Assembly (NCBI GenBank): GCA_034670405.1
Contig: JAXDDX010000175.1
Location: 766,585-830,584, forward strand
Direction of reading: 5' to 3'
From: Hoplostethus atlanticus
Lineage: Eukaryota; Chordata; Actinopteri; Trachichthyiformes; Trachichthyidae
DNA length: 64,000 nucleotides
Shown here: one piece after another, positions 25,493 to 37,039 of the stretch
Layout: every line of letters begins with the position of its first letter
Position numbering within the stretch: the first letter of the stretch is position 1
Program-made: the position numbers and the translations under genes
Notes under the pieces: model-generated
Databases searched by the model: none
What the model was told of the DNA's origin: nothing
What the model saw: only the letters and a program-made list of their open reading frames with translations

Positions 25493-27551
25493 TCAGCTCT
25501 GGGCTGCCGCTTTCACTGTGCTGGTGTCATTGTGCCCTCTAGTGGTAGTCATAGATTGCAGCATCATGGGGGATGGAGATGCAGAGGCAATAACTTCCTC
25601 CAGCTGAGGACTGGCAGAGACAGGACCCTGATTAAATCCACTGGTGGAGTTGGTGGCGGAGGGCCCACTGACCTGCTGGAAAGGACTCAGAGTGCCGTTC
25701 TGACTCGAGTCCACTGTTGAAGATAAATGTCCCTCGACAGTCGTCCGTCTAGTTGCATCGTCCTGGTTCGAGACACTGGTACGTCTAATTCCGTTATTGG
25801 GGGTCCAGTCATCTGTCACATTTTCTTTAGCATCTGGTAGAGTGTGAAGAGGAAAGAGAAAAATTAAACGTTTCATACGCATGCCGGTTGTGTAAGGAGT
25901 GTTAACATCCAGCAGCAAACACAGGTACAGTAAACAAGCATACAGACTGTACACACATACCACAGTTGTAAAGGTGGCGGACCCTCTGTATGTCCGCCTT
26001 TGTCATGTGGGTCCTCTGTCCCATGGCCCCCTCATTTGTCTTGGGTACTATGGTGGGAAGGCCAGTCGCTGAGAAAAACAAACTGCCAAAACACAGGAAC
26101 GGAAATCACCCAGAACGGAAATTTACACAGCACAGAAAACAGTCTTTACGCACAACTCTTTTACACAGCTTCACGTTTTACCTTCCATAGTGCAAGATAG
26201 AATTAATGTCATAAGGGAGAGCGAAGGTGTTGCCATTTTGCTCTTGGAAGTTCCGCTCCGCTCCTGTAACGAAAGCCTTTTTGAGGCACTGAAGCAGAAA
26301 TCAGACAGGGCCACAGGGGCCGCGACCGGCAGCAAGGCTCATCCACAAAAGCACTGAACTTACAAATCATCAGAAATTACACACGCAGAAGGCACGCTAC
26401 CTTTAATAATATTATGGGAAATAACGTTGACGTATTTGTCACGGTCTGTCCGCGTGTGTTCATGGTGGAAGCCCAGAGCGTGAAGAAGCTCATGACAGAT
26501 ATTACCCACGATGCAAGCGGGCCCAACAAACACGCCCTGCTCTCCTCCGATGAAGCCCACAAACGAAGCGCAGCTAGGAAATATGAGGAAGCAAACAAGG
26601 TGTTGAACCAAATTGTATATCCTCTCATTTAAACTGAAAGATTGCTCCAATAAGATAACTATCAATGCTCTCACCCTTTACTGAGTTTGAAGAGCAGGTA
26701 GTCTGATTCAGTGGTGTGATTGCGGAAGGTCACACAGGTGTGCCGTTGCACCATTGCCATAGCGGACAGGATATCATCCGTCCTGCTGGCTGGGAAATGT
26801 ACAGAGAGACTTGTGGGTAGTCCAAGGAACTAATGGTGTTTGCTGCTCACACGCAGCAGTGTCATGAACAATTGAAAGATGGCCGACCTAATTCTGGACT
26901 GATGACATATGGCAGTGAGATCTGTCCCTTCACTTCTGGCCATTTGTGTTCCACTGCATTCCTGTCAGACTGTAGGGGGGAAAGTGTTGCTTGTGAGCAT
27001 CAATAGCATCCAGCTATTGAGCAGCTATGCTAGTGCCATGCTAGGTATGCAGTTCACGATGAATAAAAAGAGCAGTTTCACTCACTAACATCACGATATC
27101 CCCCTCCGTGAATTCATAGCGAGTATTCAGCAGCCCTGTAGCGGGTGTGATGGAAACATTAAAATATATCCCTCCCCCTATTTTATGAATTACTGTGCTG
27201 AGACGCTAAGCTTACCATCTAAAGTCTCCGGGTTAGTCTCTATGTAATGCAAAGCCCGGGTGAGCCCGTCTTCTTTAAGTGCAGTACCGTTACCTAGACA
27301 GATTTGTAAGTTAGAGAACAGCAGGGATGCATTAAGAAGTTCAAACTATTTTATATCCTTGGTGAAACTACAGCAAATTGTACCTGTATCAGCTCCCCTT
27401 ATAGGACTGCAGTTCACTGCAACAAAACAGACGTAGAATATTTTAGATTCCCAGCCTTTAAGGTAACATCAAATTGTCGCGTAGCCGTTTTTTTCTTACC
27501 ATTTTTGAGATATTCAACATAAACAAGTGCACTTAACAGCAACTGAAGCAT
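25493..27551 (-). CDS. astl: Ovastacin-like astacin zinc metalloprotease (10 exons)
   Basis: Secreted astacin-family (M12A) protease. Exons, in order: 27551-27500, 27416-27384, 27293-27216, 27135-27086, 26969-26888, 26789-26675, 26573-26401, 26263-26182, 26082-25961, 25833-25493. All junctions are GT/AG and join in one frame of 375 residues. A signal peptide (MLQLLLSALVYVEYL) precedes a propeptide with the inhibitory FTEGD motif. The catalytic domain has HELLHALGFHHEHTR, with three zinc-binding histidines and the catalytic Glu, then DRDKYV. Conserved cysteines lie in HTC, KGC, PAC and LYNC, with an extra Cys in NICHE. The Met-turn reads SILHYG, so the usual Met is Leu. The last exon encodes a Ser/Thr/Pro-rich tail of about 113 residues with no EGF or CUB domain, as in mammalian ovastacin, the egg cortical-granule protease that cleaves the zona. 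Linkage to adra2b supports that orthology. An in-frame ATG at 27581 is an alternative start. A different fish astacin remains possible. Confidence 0.88.
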
Positions 27552-27699
27552 GGCCACAGGAAAGTCTGTTCCCTCCTTCATCAGACTAATTAAAATCACC
27601 TGTGTCCTCCTTGGCTCATTTATTCCTGCATTCAGGTGAGGGAGGAGAGAAGGAGGGGGCGGGGTTAAAGCTGAAATGCCCTCCTTCATTTAAAAAAAA

Positions 27700-28505
27700 A
27701 AAAAAAATCATAGACAAATTGTAAAGGAGTAAATATCAAATATTTCCATATTTTAAAACACAAATTAAATTTTAATGTTAAAATGATCTAAATGACACTT
27801 TCATGATAGCTTTATGTCAAGGCATACCTTATTGGACTGAACTTCAATTTGTATATGTATATATGTAGAGGCAAGTTGTATAGCTCTTAAAATAACTGAC
27901 TGCAAGGCATCACTTATCACCAGAACACGTTTCCTTCAAGTGAAAGGGCCTGATATTTCATTTAAGAACTGGATAAATTCCACCTAAATTACTATTATGT
28001 ATTTATTTATTATTTGTATTATTTGTTTATTTTATTTTACCTTTTCATTTATGTTTCTTTGCATATGGCAATATCCTGCACTGCTGTTTCTTATCACAAC
28101 GGACAGATAGGGTAAATAACTTCATTCCTTACGAAAAAGAACAATAGTAATAATACATTTAAGAATCCTGTACAAAAATCACAGCAAAATCAAAGCTTAA
28201 GAATTGATATATTCCTATAGAAATATTAGAGGGACATCATAGGACATAAAAGATCTCATCATTACGTACGATAAGGTCACTAAACTCACAACTGAGTACC
28301 ACAGACACACTAGAAATCAGGGGCGGTTTTCACAAAACATTTTATCTTACCACTAAGAGGACTGTTGTTTGTTTGTGGACTAGGTGTTTGTATTTTAGAT
28401 TGAACCAACTGGTTTTGTGCTTATTCTTGTGTTTTGTTTTCGTTGATTAATGTTTTTTGGTTATTCCCCTTTAGTGGAACTCTGGCTGGCTTGTGGTGGA
28501 GGCTA
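27700..28505. other. Intergenic upstream of the astacin gene, no gene seen
   Basis: AT-rich sequence between the protease gene start and the LINE. The promoter of the protease gene should lie at its left edge, but no TATA or initiator can be assigned with confidence. Confidence 0.5.
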
Positions 28506-28509
28506 GGCA

Positions 28510-31500
28510 CTAACTAACAACAAATTTACATCCTTCGAAGTCCTGATTCTGCGCCCTACAGCTACGAATCTCCCATCATTCTACTTAGCAGTACTTTACC
28601 GCCCACCTGGGCCCTATTCGCTCTTCTTAGAAGAGTTCTCCAATTTCATTTCGGACTTAGTGACCCGAGCTGATAATATTCTCATTATCGGTGATTTTAA
28701 CATTCACCTGAATAATTCCACCGATCCTCTCAGTAAGGCCTTCCTAGATCTTATTGATACTTGCGGCCTCACTCAATTTGTTAATGAACCAACCCACCAT
28801 GGCGGCAACACCCTTGACCTGGTTCTGACCCGTGGCATTCCTGTTTCTGCTTTAGTGGTCTCTTCTTATGTGCCCGCCCTATCTGATCACTATCTCATTA
28901 AATTTGAAATCAAATTGATCTTCCCACGCCAAAAATGTGAAGATACTTATATTAGCCGTCGTATTAATGCCACTACGGCCTCGTTACTATCTGAAAAACT
29001 GCCCAGCTTTCTCGCACCACTCTCTGGTCATGTTGGCTCACTCGACAATTTTGCCAACGAACTAAACGCTAGCCTTACCAACGCGCTTGACTCAATCGCC
29101 CCGTTAGTCACTAGAAAACACCACGCTAGGAAGTTTGCACCGTGGTTTACCCACGACACTCGTGCACTTAAACAAGCCTGTAGAAAACTAGAACGTAAAT
29201 GGCGATTGACCAAACTCGAAGTCTTCCGGCTTGCCTGGAATGATAGCTTGCTAAATTATAAATGTGCACTCTCGTCAGCCAAAACTGCACACTTCTCTAG
29301 GTTAATCAGTGCAAATGAAAACAACCCAAAGTTTCTATTCGACACTGTTGCTAAGCTAACACGGAATCCCTCCCCCTCTGATAGCTTTCTGTTTTCTCCG
29401 AATGATTTCATGTCCTTTTTTAGTCAGAAAATCACGCTGATTAGAGATGAGATCACCAGTACACTCTCTACTGGCGGTGCCGTCTCACCCCTGAAAAGTC
29501 CACTTGGTGTTTCCCGGGCTGAATGTCTCTTCTCACAGTTTGATTTAGTTTCCTTAGACTCTCTCACCAAGCTAACTCTGTCTTCAAAACCCACGACCTG
29601 CATGCTTGACCCTCTACCTACTAAACTGCTTAAAGAAATATTCCCTATCCTAGGACCCTCCATTCTCTATATGATCAATCAGTCGCTCTCCACTGGCACG
29701 GTGCCCTCCGCCTTTAAAACGGCCGTGATCAAGCCACTACTGAAAAAACCGAACCTTGACCCCGAAGTACTTCAGAACTATAGACCAATCTCAAATCTGC
29801 CGTTCCTCTCCAAATTACTTGAACGAACAGTAGCCAATCAATTTACAGATTTTTTGTCAAAAAATAAGCTGCTTGATCCCTTCCAATCTGGCTTTAGATC
29901 CCTTCACTCGACCGAAACTGCACTCACGAGAGTGGTAAATGATCTTTTGTTAGCTATTGACTCCAATTCAACCTCAGCACTATTGCTACTTGACCTGAGT
30001 GCAGCCTTCGACACAATTGATCATGCGATACTCTTGAACCGTCTTGAACATTATATTGGTATCCGGGGATCAGCCCTTTCTTGGTTTAGGTTGTCGTGGC
30101 AATTTAAGTCAATTGCACTTTGTCTAGTTGGTGAGATCAGCTCAATAAAGCTATAACACAATATTCGTCAGAGACCTCTGGTCTCTTAGGCCTTTAATGC
30201 TTGCAAGCAGAGCTCAAACCACACACACCGAGGTGTATGCAGAATGAGCTCAGGAATTCAGTTTCACAGATACATTTATACACATGAATGACTAGTTCTA
30301 CAGACACACATAGTAAAATGCTAATGAATAAAGATATGCAAGGCCATCCCCCATCACTCGACCGTGAAGGGGTTATCTCCCTCTTGATAAGAGTTCTGGC
30401 CCAACTCTTTACGACTTGACCTTCTTTGATCCTAGGTCAAACTTTCAGCCAGGCCACAGGAAATTAACACACAGACACACATTCCTTGCTCAGTGGTTTT
30501 CCACTGGCTAAGACTACACATACATACATATTATTGCAATTTATAGTTTAAGCATATCAAAAGCACACTTACATCATGATTTTCCATAACAAGGTCTTAC
30601 CTACTTGATAGATCACACCACGTCTTTTACAACAACATGACCTCAGAGTGTTGCAATATGGACTTTGGTGTCCCACAAGGCTCTGTCCTAGGACCACTGC
30701 TATTCTCTATCTATATGCTACCACTTGGTGGCATCATTCGCAAATTTGGCATTAACTTCCATTGCTACGCCAATGACACCCAAATTTACATACCAGTCAA
30801 ACCAAACGATGACACCCAATTCCAAAAACTAGAGGCCTGCCTATCAGAGGTCAAATATTGGATGTCCCTAAACTTCCTACTCCTTAATGGCAGCAAAACT
30901 GAGATGCTGATTGTGGGACCGGCTAGACATAGACACTTATTTGAGAATAGTACTCTTAACTTTGATAGTTGTGTAATCTCCCAGAGCCCATACGTTAAAA
31001 ACCTTGGGGTAAAATTCGACCCTACCCTCTCATTCGAGTTGCACATTAAGGAGATCACTAAATCAGCGTTTTATCATCTTCGCAATATTGCCAAAATTCG
31101 ACCTATGCTAACAGAGGCAGACGCAGAAATTTTAGTACATGCCTTTGTATCATCCAGAATTGATTATTGCAATGTCCTTTTCTCGGGCTTACCTACTGGG
31201 CGCACTAAAAAACTACAACTGGTCCAGAATGCTGCTGCCAGAATCCTGACCAAAACTAGGAAATTCGACCATATAACTCCCATCCTGTCCTCATTACACT
31301 GGCTACCAATTCAGGCCAGGTGTGACTTTAAGGTGCTTTTACTTACATATAAATCATTACATGGGATGGCACCGTCCTATTTATCCGATTTGATTAAACC
31401 TTATAAACCGCCACGCGCCCTCAGATCTCAGGACGCTGGCTACCTGTCTATCCCAGCAGTCAAAAAGAAAACTGCAGGTAACAGAGCCTTTTCTTACCGG

Positions 31501-32293
31501 GCTCCCTATCTATGGAACAGTCTGCCTGCCTCAATCAGAGAGGCAGGCTCTATCGAAGTCTTTAAGTCAAGGCTAAAAACCCATTTATTCTCTCTGTCAT
31601 TTGACCAGCCTTGAGGGAGTGGCTCAGTCTCTTCTCAGAGTAAGGCTAGACCGAGTTAGCTCATCCTAGATCAGGGTCCTGCCGATGGATACTAGCATCC
31701 TGCCTACATGTCCTATTCTCCTGGTCTACCTGCTTCTGTCCACTGACGCTGGTCATGTTTGTCTGTGTGAGTGAGAGTGTGTGTATGGGTGTGTGTGGGT
31801 GAGTCTCCTATCTGTTCCAGGCTGCAGCCCGGCAGAGTTGGCGTCTGGTTGGTCCCCCCTCCTAGGACGATGCTGACTGAGCGGATGTTGCGTTCTCCTA
31901 TCTGGGCAGTGTTGGCGCCTGCATGGTCCCCTAGTCCTATGATGACGCTGACTGAGTTGCCGTTGCTGTGATGCCACCCCATCAGATCTGGATGTCCCAC
32001 CAAAATAAACTTTCATATATTGTGTAGACGCTGCTTGCCCAAACTCGGCATCTATTGCACGCCCAACCGTCCTGGTAGGGGGATCCCTCTCTGAGTAGCC
32101 CCTCCCAAGGTTTCTCCCAATTTTCCCAGTGAGGGTTTGTGGGAGTTTTTCCTTGTCCTCTGTGAGGGTCTAAGGCTGGGGGATGTCGTGTACTAACCAT
32201 TTATTATTTTCACATGTTGGGCACTGTGAAGCCCTTAGAGACTGTAACGGTGATTAAGGGCTATACAAATAAATGTGATTTGATTTGATTTAG
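28510..32293 (+). mobile_element. L2-like LINE, 5'-truncated, interrupted by a solo LTR
   Basis: Non-LTR retrotransposon carrying part of an AP-endonuclease domain (LAVLYRPPGPYSLF, then IIGDFNIHL and SDHYLIKFEI) followed by reverse transcriptase (YRPISNLPFLSKLLER, DLSAAFDTIDH, then [13 protein letters not shown] and the catalytic block, here YANDTQ instead of YADDTQ). The reading frame runs to 30091, is broken by the LTR at 30092-30591, and resumes in the same frame from 30595 to the stop at 31615-31617. A 3' untranslated region follows and ends in TGATTTGATTTGATT repeats at about 32275-32293, a typical L2/CR1-type tail. The endonuclease start is missing. The first catalytic Asp is replaced by Asn, so the copy is inactive regardless of the LTR. 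Clade is inferred from motifs. Confidence 0.88.
30092..30591 (+). mobile_element. Solo LTR inserted in the LINE reverse transcriptase
   Basis: A 500-bp block with TGT...ACA ends flanked on both sides by AGGT (30088-30091 and 30592-30595), a 4-bp target duplication. The flanking LINE frame is continuous once one copy of AGGT is counted. An AATAAA signal occurs near 30150 but lies early in the plus orientation, so the strand is uncertain. There is no internal coding sequence. The 4-bp duplication fits gypsy-type or endogenous-retrovirus LTRs; the family is not identified. Confidence 0.85.
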
Positions 32294-32304
32294 TGTGGTT
32301 GCCT

Positions 32305-32409
32305 TCACCGGTTGTAGTGATAAGAGCACTGGGACACAGTATTGTACACCTGCTTGCAGTGGTTGCCGTTTGCCATGAGTACACAAGTGGTGGGTAACTT
32401 GTGGCACTC
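32305..32409 (-). other. Possible terminal exon of a small cysteine-rich protein (unrecognised)
   Basis: After a GTGTGTTCCAG acceptor, the minus strand stays open for 34 codons to TGA and encodes four cysteines with spacing C-x6-C-x8-C-x9-C (ECHKLPTTC ... NHC ... SQC). The open frame also extends upstream through the acceptor. It lies immediately beside the LINE 3' end, so the LINE may have landed in or next to a gene. I do not recognise the family, and no other exons were found. Confidence 0.25.
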
Positions 32410-32837
32410 CTGGAACACACCCTTAAAGTAAGCTGCCTGCCCGTTGCTGGCCTCTGCCCACTTTCCCCTTTCCTTTGGTCATTTCATAGTAGTTTTAAGT
32501 ACTGGAAGTATTTTTATTAAAATAATTGCACTGTTAAAATAACTAATTGTAATAAATCTTTCTACTTTTTCATAAAGATTTGATTCATTTCCTTTGCATC
32601 TCTAACCAATTCTCTCCATAGACACTTCCAGTCATCAGTTATTCAATAAATTGGCATTTCTTTTTGGAACCACATCTCTGTCTTGCTTCAGTTACTGAAC
32701 TTGTGTAGCCTGTGTATGACCAAGGTTTTAGCCTAGGTTTCTCTAATACTTCCTGGGGTGAAATTCCCCAGGTGGCGTAGTCGGGTCACCTCCACCCCCC
32801 ACATACACATAACTAATACTGACAACAGTGAATTTGT

Positions 32838-33045
32838 TTTTGAGCGACTTTTATTTCAAGGCAATTTAGAGTGTCCAATCCACCTGACCTGCATGTCTTT
32901 GGACTGTGGGAGGAAACCGGAGGACCCGGAGGAAACCCACGCCAACACGGGGAGAACATGCAAACTCCACACAGAGAGGAACCGTGTCCTTCTTGCTGTG
33001 AGGCCACAGTGCAAACCACTGAGCCACCGTGTCGCCCACAGGGAG
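32838..33045. repeat. Common teleost dispersed repeat
   Basis: Contains the phrase CACGGGGAGAACATGCAAAC together with GTCTTTGGACTGTGGGAGG and GAGGAAACCCACGC, which I recognise as a very widespread fish interspersed repeat. The class is not certain. Confidence 0.6.
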
Positions 33046-33059
33046 ACCTATGAAGGTTT

Positions 33060-33415
33060 CTGCTAGCCAAACACCTGAGAACTTGATGGTTTTTACACTC
33101 AGAAAATATTCACCCACCCATGTATATGTGAATGAATGCAACAGCAGCTGTACACTTTTATCTAACTTTATTCTTGAATACAATTTGCACAAGGTTGCAG
33201 TGGCAGATTAAATTTGTTCTGCCACTAGAAAATTATATCCAAGAATAAAGATCAAATATCTGATCAATTTGATCAAATATGTTTCAAGTGCTGCTGCTAC
33301 CACATTCATTCAGATATTCACTTGTACATCTGAAGACAACGTTTTCTGTCTTCAGATTAAGCACATGGGTGGGTGAACATATTCTGAGCGTCGTTCTCAG
33401 GTGTTTTGCTAGAAA
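33060..33415. repeat. Inverted-repeat element (MITE-like)
   Basis: The left part, CTAGCCAAACACCTGAGAAC ... TATTCACCCACCCATG (33063-33122), is an imperfect inverted copy of the right part, CATGGGTGGGTGAACATATT ... TCTCAGGTGTTTTGCTAG (33364-33411). The interior has no coding capacity. A related single arm, GGTGAATATTTTCTGAGCG...CAGGTGTTTTGATAG, appears at 34410-34457. Confidence 0.6.
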
Positions 33416-33651
33416 AAAAACCTTCATAGAGAACTTCACTCCACATCTTCGGCTTTGGTCGCACAGCAGCAGAATGTCCTCATCCACCTGGAGACTCCCT
33501 TCTTCTTCTTCTTCTAGGGCTTGCTGACCTCTGAAAATCGAAAGAGGACAGTCAAGCGACCTTGTTGGAATTAACTACAGTGTGGAAGGACTTGACAATT
33601 CAGACACAAGTGGAGGTGAATATCCTACCAGATGTGGAGTGGACCAGGTCA

Positions 33652-33939
33652 TTATCCAAGGGAGGGACCTGCAGGGCTGCTCAGGGGAACCGAAGGGGTG
33701 GCCACAGTGGCAGAGTCCACAGTGGGGCTTGCTGTTGGAGCTCCAACCTGTGAGGAGACCATTAGTATTATTAACAAGAATCACATTCATTCCTGGATGA
33801 GTCAATTTTTCATTTGCATTCAGAGATTCCTACCTCTGTGGTGTCCAGTGATGGAGTCCCCTCAGTTATGACAGCCAGGTGTTTTTATCTCAGGGACTCC
33901 TGGGAGCTGGAGTCCAGAACTGCCTGGGGGCTGAAAACA

Positions 33940-33979
<40 letters not shown>

Positions 33980-34346
33980 ATTTTAAGTTCAAGTTTCTAA
34001 GAGCAGTATTTGTATCTCCATTGTTTTGATGTCATTTGGCAGAGACCAATATGTGCTCAAAGTGAACATGTCTGTCCTGATATTGGTGATCAAAAACTGC
34101 ACTTCTAGCGTACTAATGCCTTTTATCATGAAATCTTGCAAAACTCCCATATGGATGCACATGCTCCCTGATCTGCTCACATTATGGCCTAACTGGACCG
34201 TTTTCCTCCGGAGGAAATAATCGTACCTAATTTGGGGGCGGTTCCTGTCCTGTTCAGTTTCTCCATCAGTCAGATTGGGGGCCATGTCTGAGTTAGGCTG
34301 AACCAAGATGTCACCTGGCTGTGCTTCTGTGGAAGTTCCCCTAGTG
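33652..34346 (-). CDS. Possible C-terminal exons of the HIPK-like gene
   Basis: Two candidate exons downstream of the kinase domain. Exon 34346-34227 reads TRGTSTEAQPGDILVQP and onward and ends at GTACGA. Exon 33747-33652 follows a CAG acceptor, encodes a Ser/Pro/Thr-rich segment (VGAPTASPTVDSATVATP) and ends in TAA. Low-complexity tails of this kind are common after HIPK-type kinase domains, but the composition alone is weak evidence and the joining phases were not fully resolved. Confidence 0.3.
33937..33979. repeat. (CA)n microsatellite
   Basis: About 20 CA units inside the probable intron region of the HIPK-like gene. Confidence 0.9.
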
Positions 34347-34571
34347 CTGGTGAATGAGGACACATGCAGTTAACACATACTGCTAGCTCAAATTTGTTGT
34401 AGGTGAGTGAATGAATAGGTGAATATTTTCTGAGCGTAGTTCTCAGGTGTTTTGATAGAAAAAGTTAACATATACTATTACCTCAAATGTGTTGTACAGG
34501 TACATTCAGGTATCTTTCTGCACCAGCAGACAGTCAGAAAGAGGCAAACAGAAGGATGGACCAACACCTAC

Positions 34572-36276
<1,705 letters not shown>

Positions 36277-36387
36277 CTGAGACTAGGGATACATGAGAAG
36301 TTTGACACTTGGGGGGGTATTGCGTTTCATGTTTGCTATGGAGGAAAACTGAAAGGAAAATGGAGAGAATATAGAGAAAAGAGTTAC

Positions 36388-37039
36388 TTAACCCTCAGGC
36401 ATCATTATGGACATTTTTGTCCATTTGAGCAAATTTTTCCTCTTGATCTGGCCATCATTTTGGCTGTGTTAGTGCATATGGCACAATTTTTTTTGTAAGA
36501 AAGTCTCTCTCTTGACAAATTTTGGAATTCAAATTTAATTTTTCTAATAGATCAATAGAACACTGTGAAAAAAATTTACTACCCTCTTAAGTCATTAAGG
36601 ACAAAAATGTCCACTTCCAAAAAACTGCTATAAAAACTTTACAGATTAATATTTTTTTCTGCTTTTTTCTGCATAAATCTCTTAAACAACTTCAGCCCTG
36701 CTCAAAACTACCAAACATTCAATCATTTTGAGGATTTTAACCCTTTAAATGCCAGTTTGATTACTTGATGTCACTGTTGTTATTTATGAAAAAAACACAA
36801 AAATGTATGTTTTTTCCCTAAAAAAATATTAGCATCATGTAATCAAACTGGCATTTAAAGGGTTAAAATCCTGATAATTATTCAATATTTGATAGTTTTG
36901 ATCAGGACTGAAGTTGATCAAAAGACTTAACCCAAAAAAGCAGAAAAAAATATTATTTTTATAGCAGTTTTTGGAAGTGGACATTTTTGTCCTTAATGAC
37001 TTAAGAGGGTAGTAAATTAAACTGATGCCTGAGGGTTAA
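36388..37039. mobile_element. piggyBac-like palindromic MITE
   Basis: The block is bounded by TTAACCCTCAGGCATCA and its exact reverse complement TGATGCCTGAGGGTTAA. TTAA with CCC/GGG inner ends is the piggyBac target-site pattern. Inside, a second inverted pair starts CTACCCTCTTAAGTCATTAA (36580) and ends with its complement near 37012, and a third pair, TTAACCCTTTAAATGCC and GGCATTTAAAGGGTTAA, sits at about 36738 and 36848. There is no coding capacity. It may be one large hairpin, or a TTAA element inside another. Confidence 0.75.
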
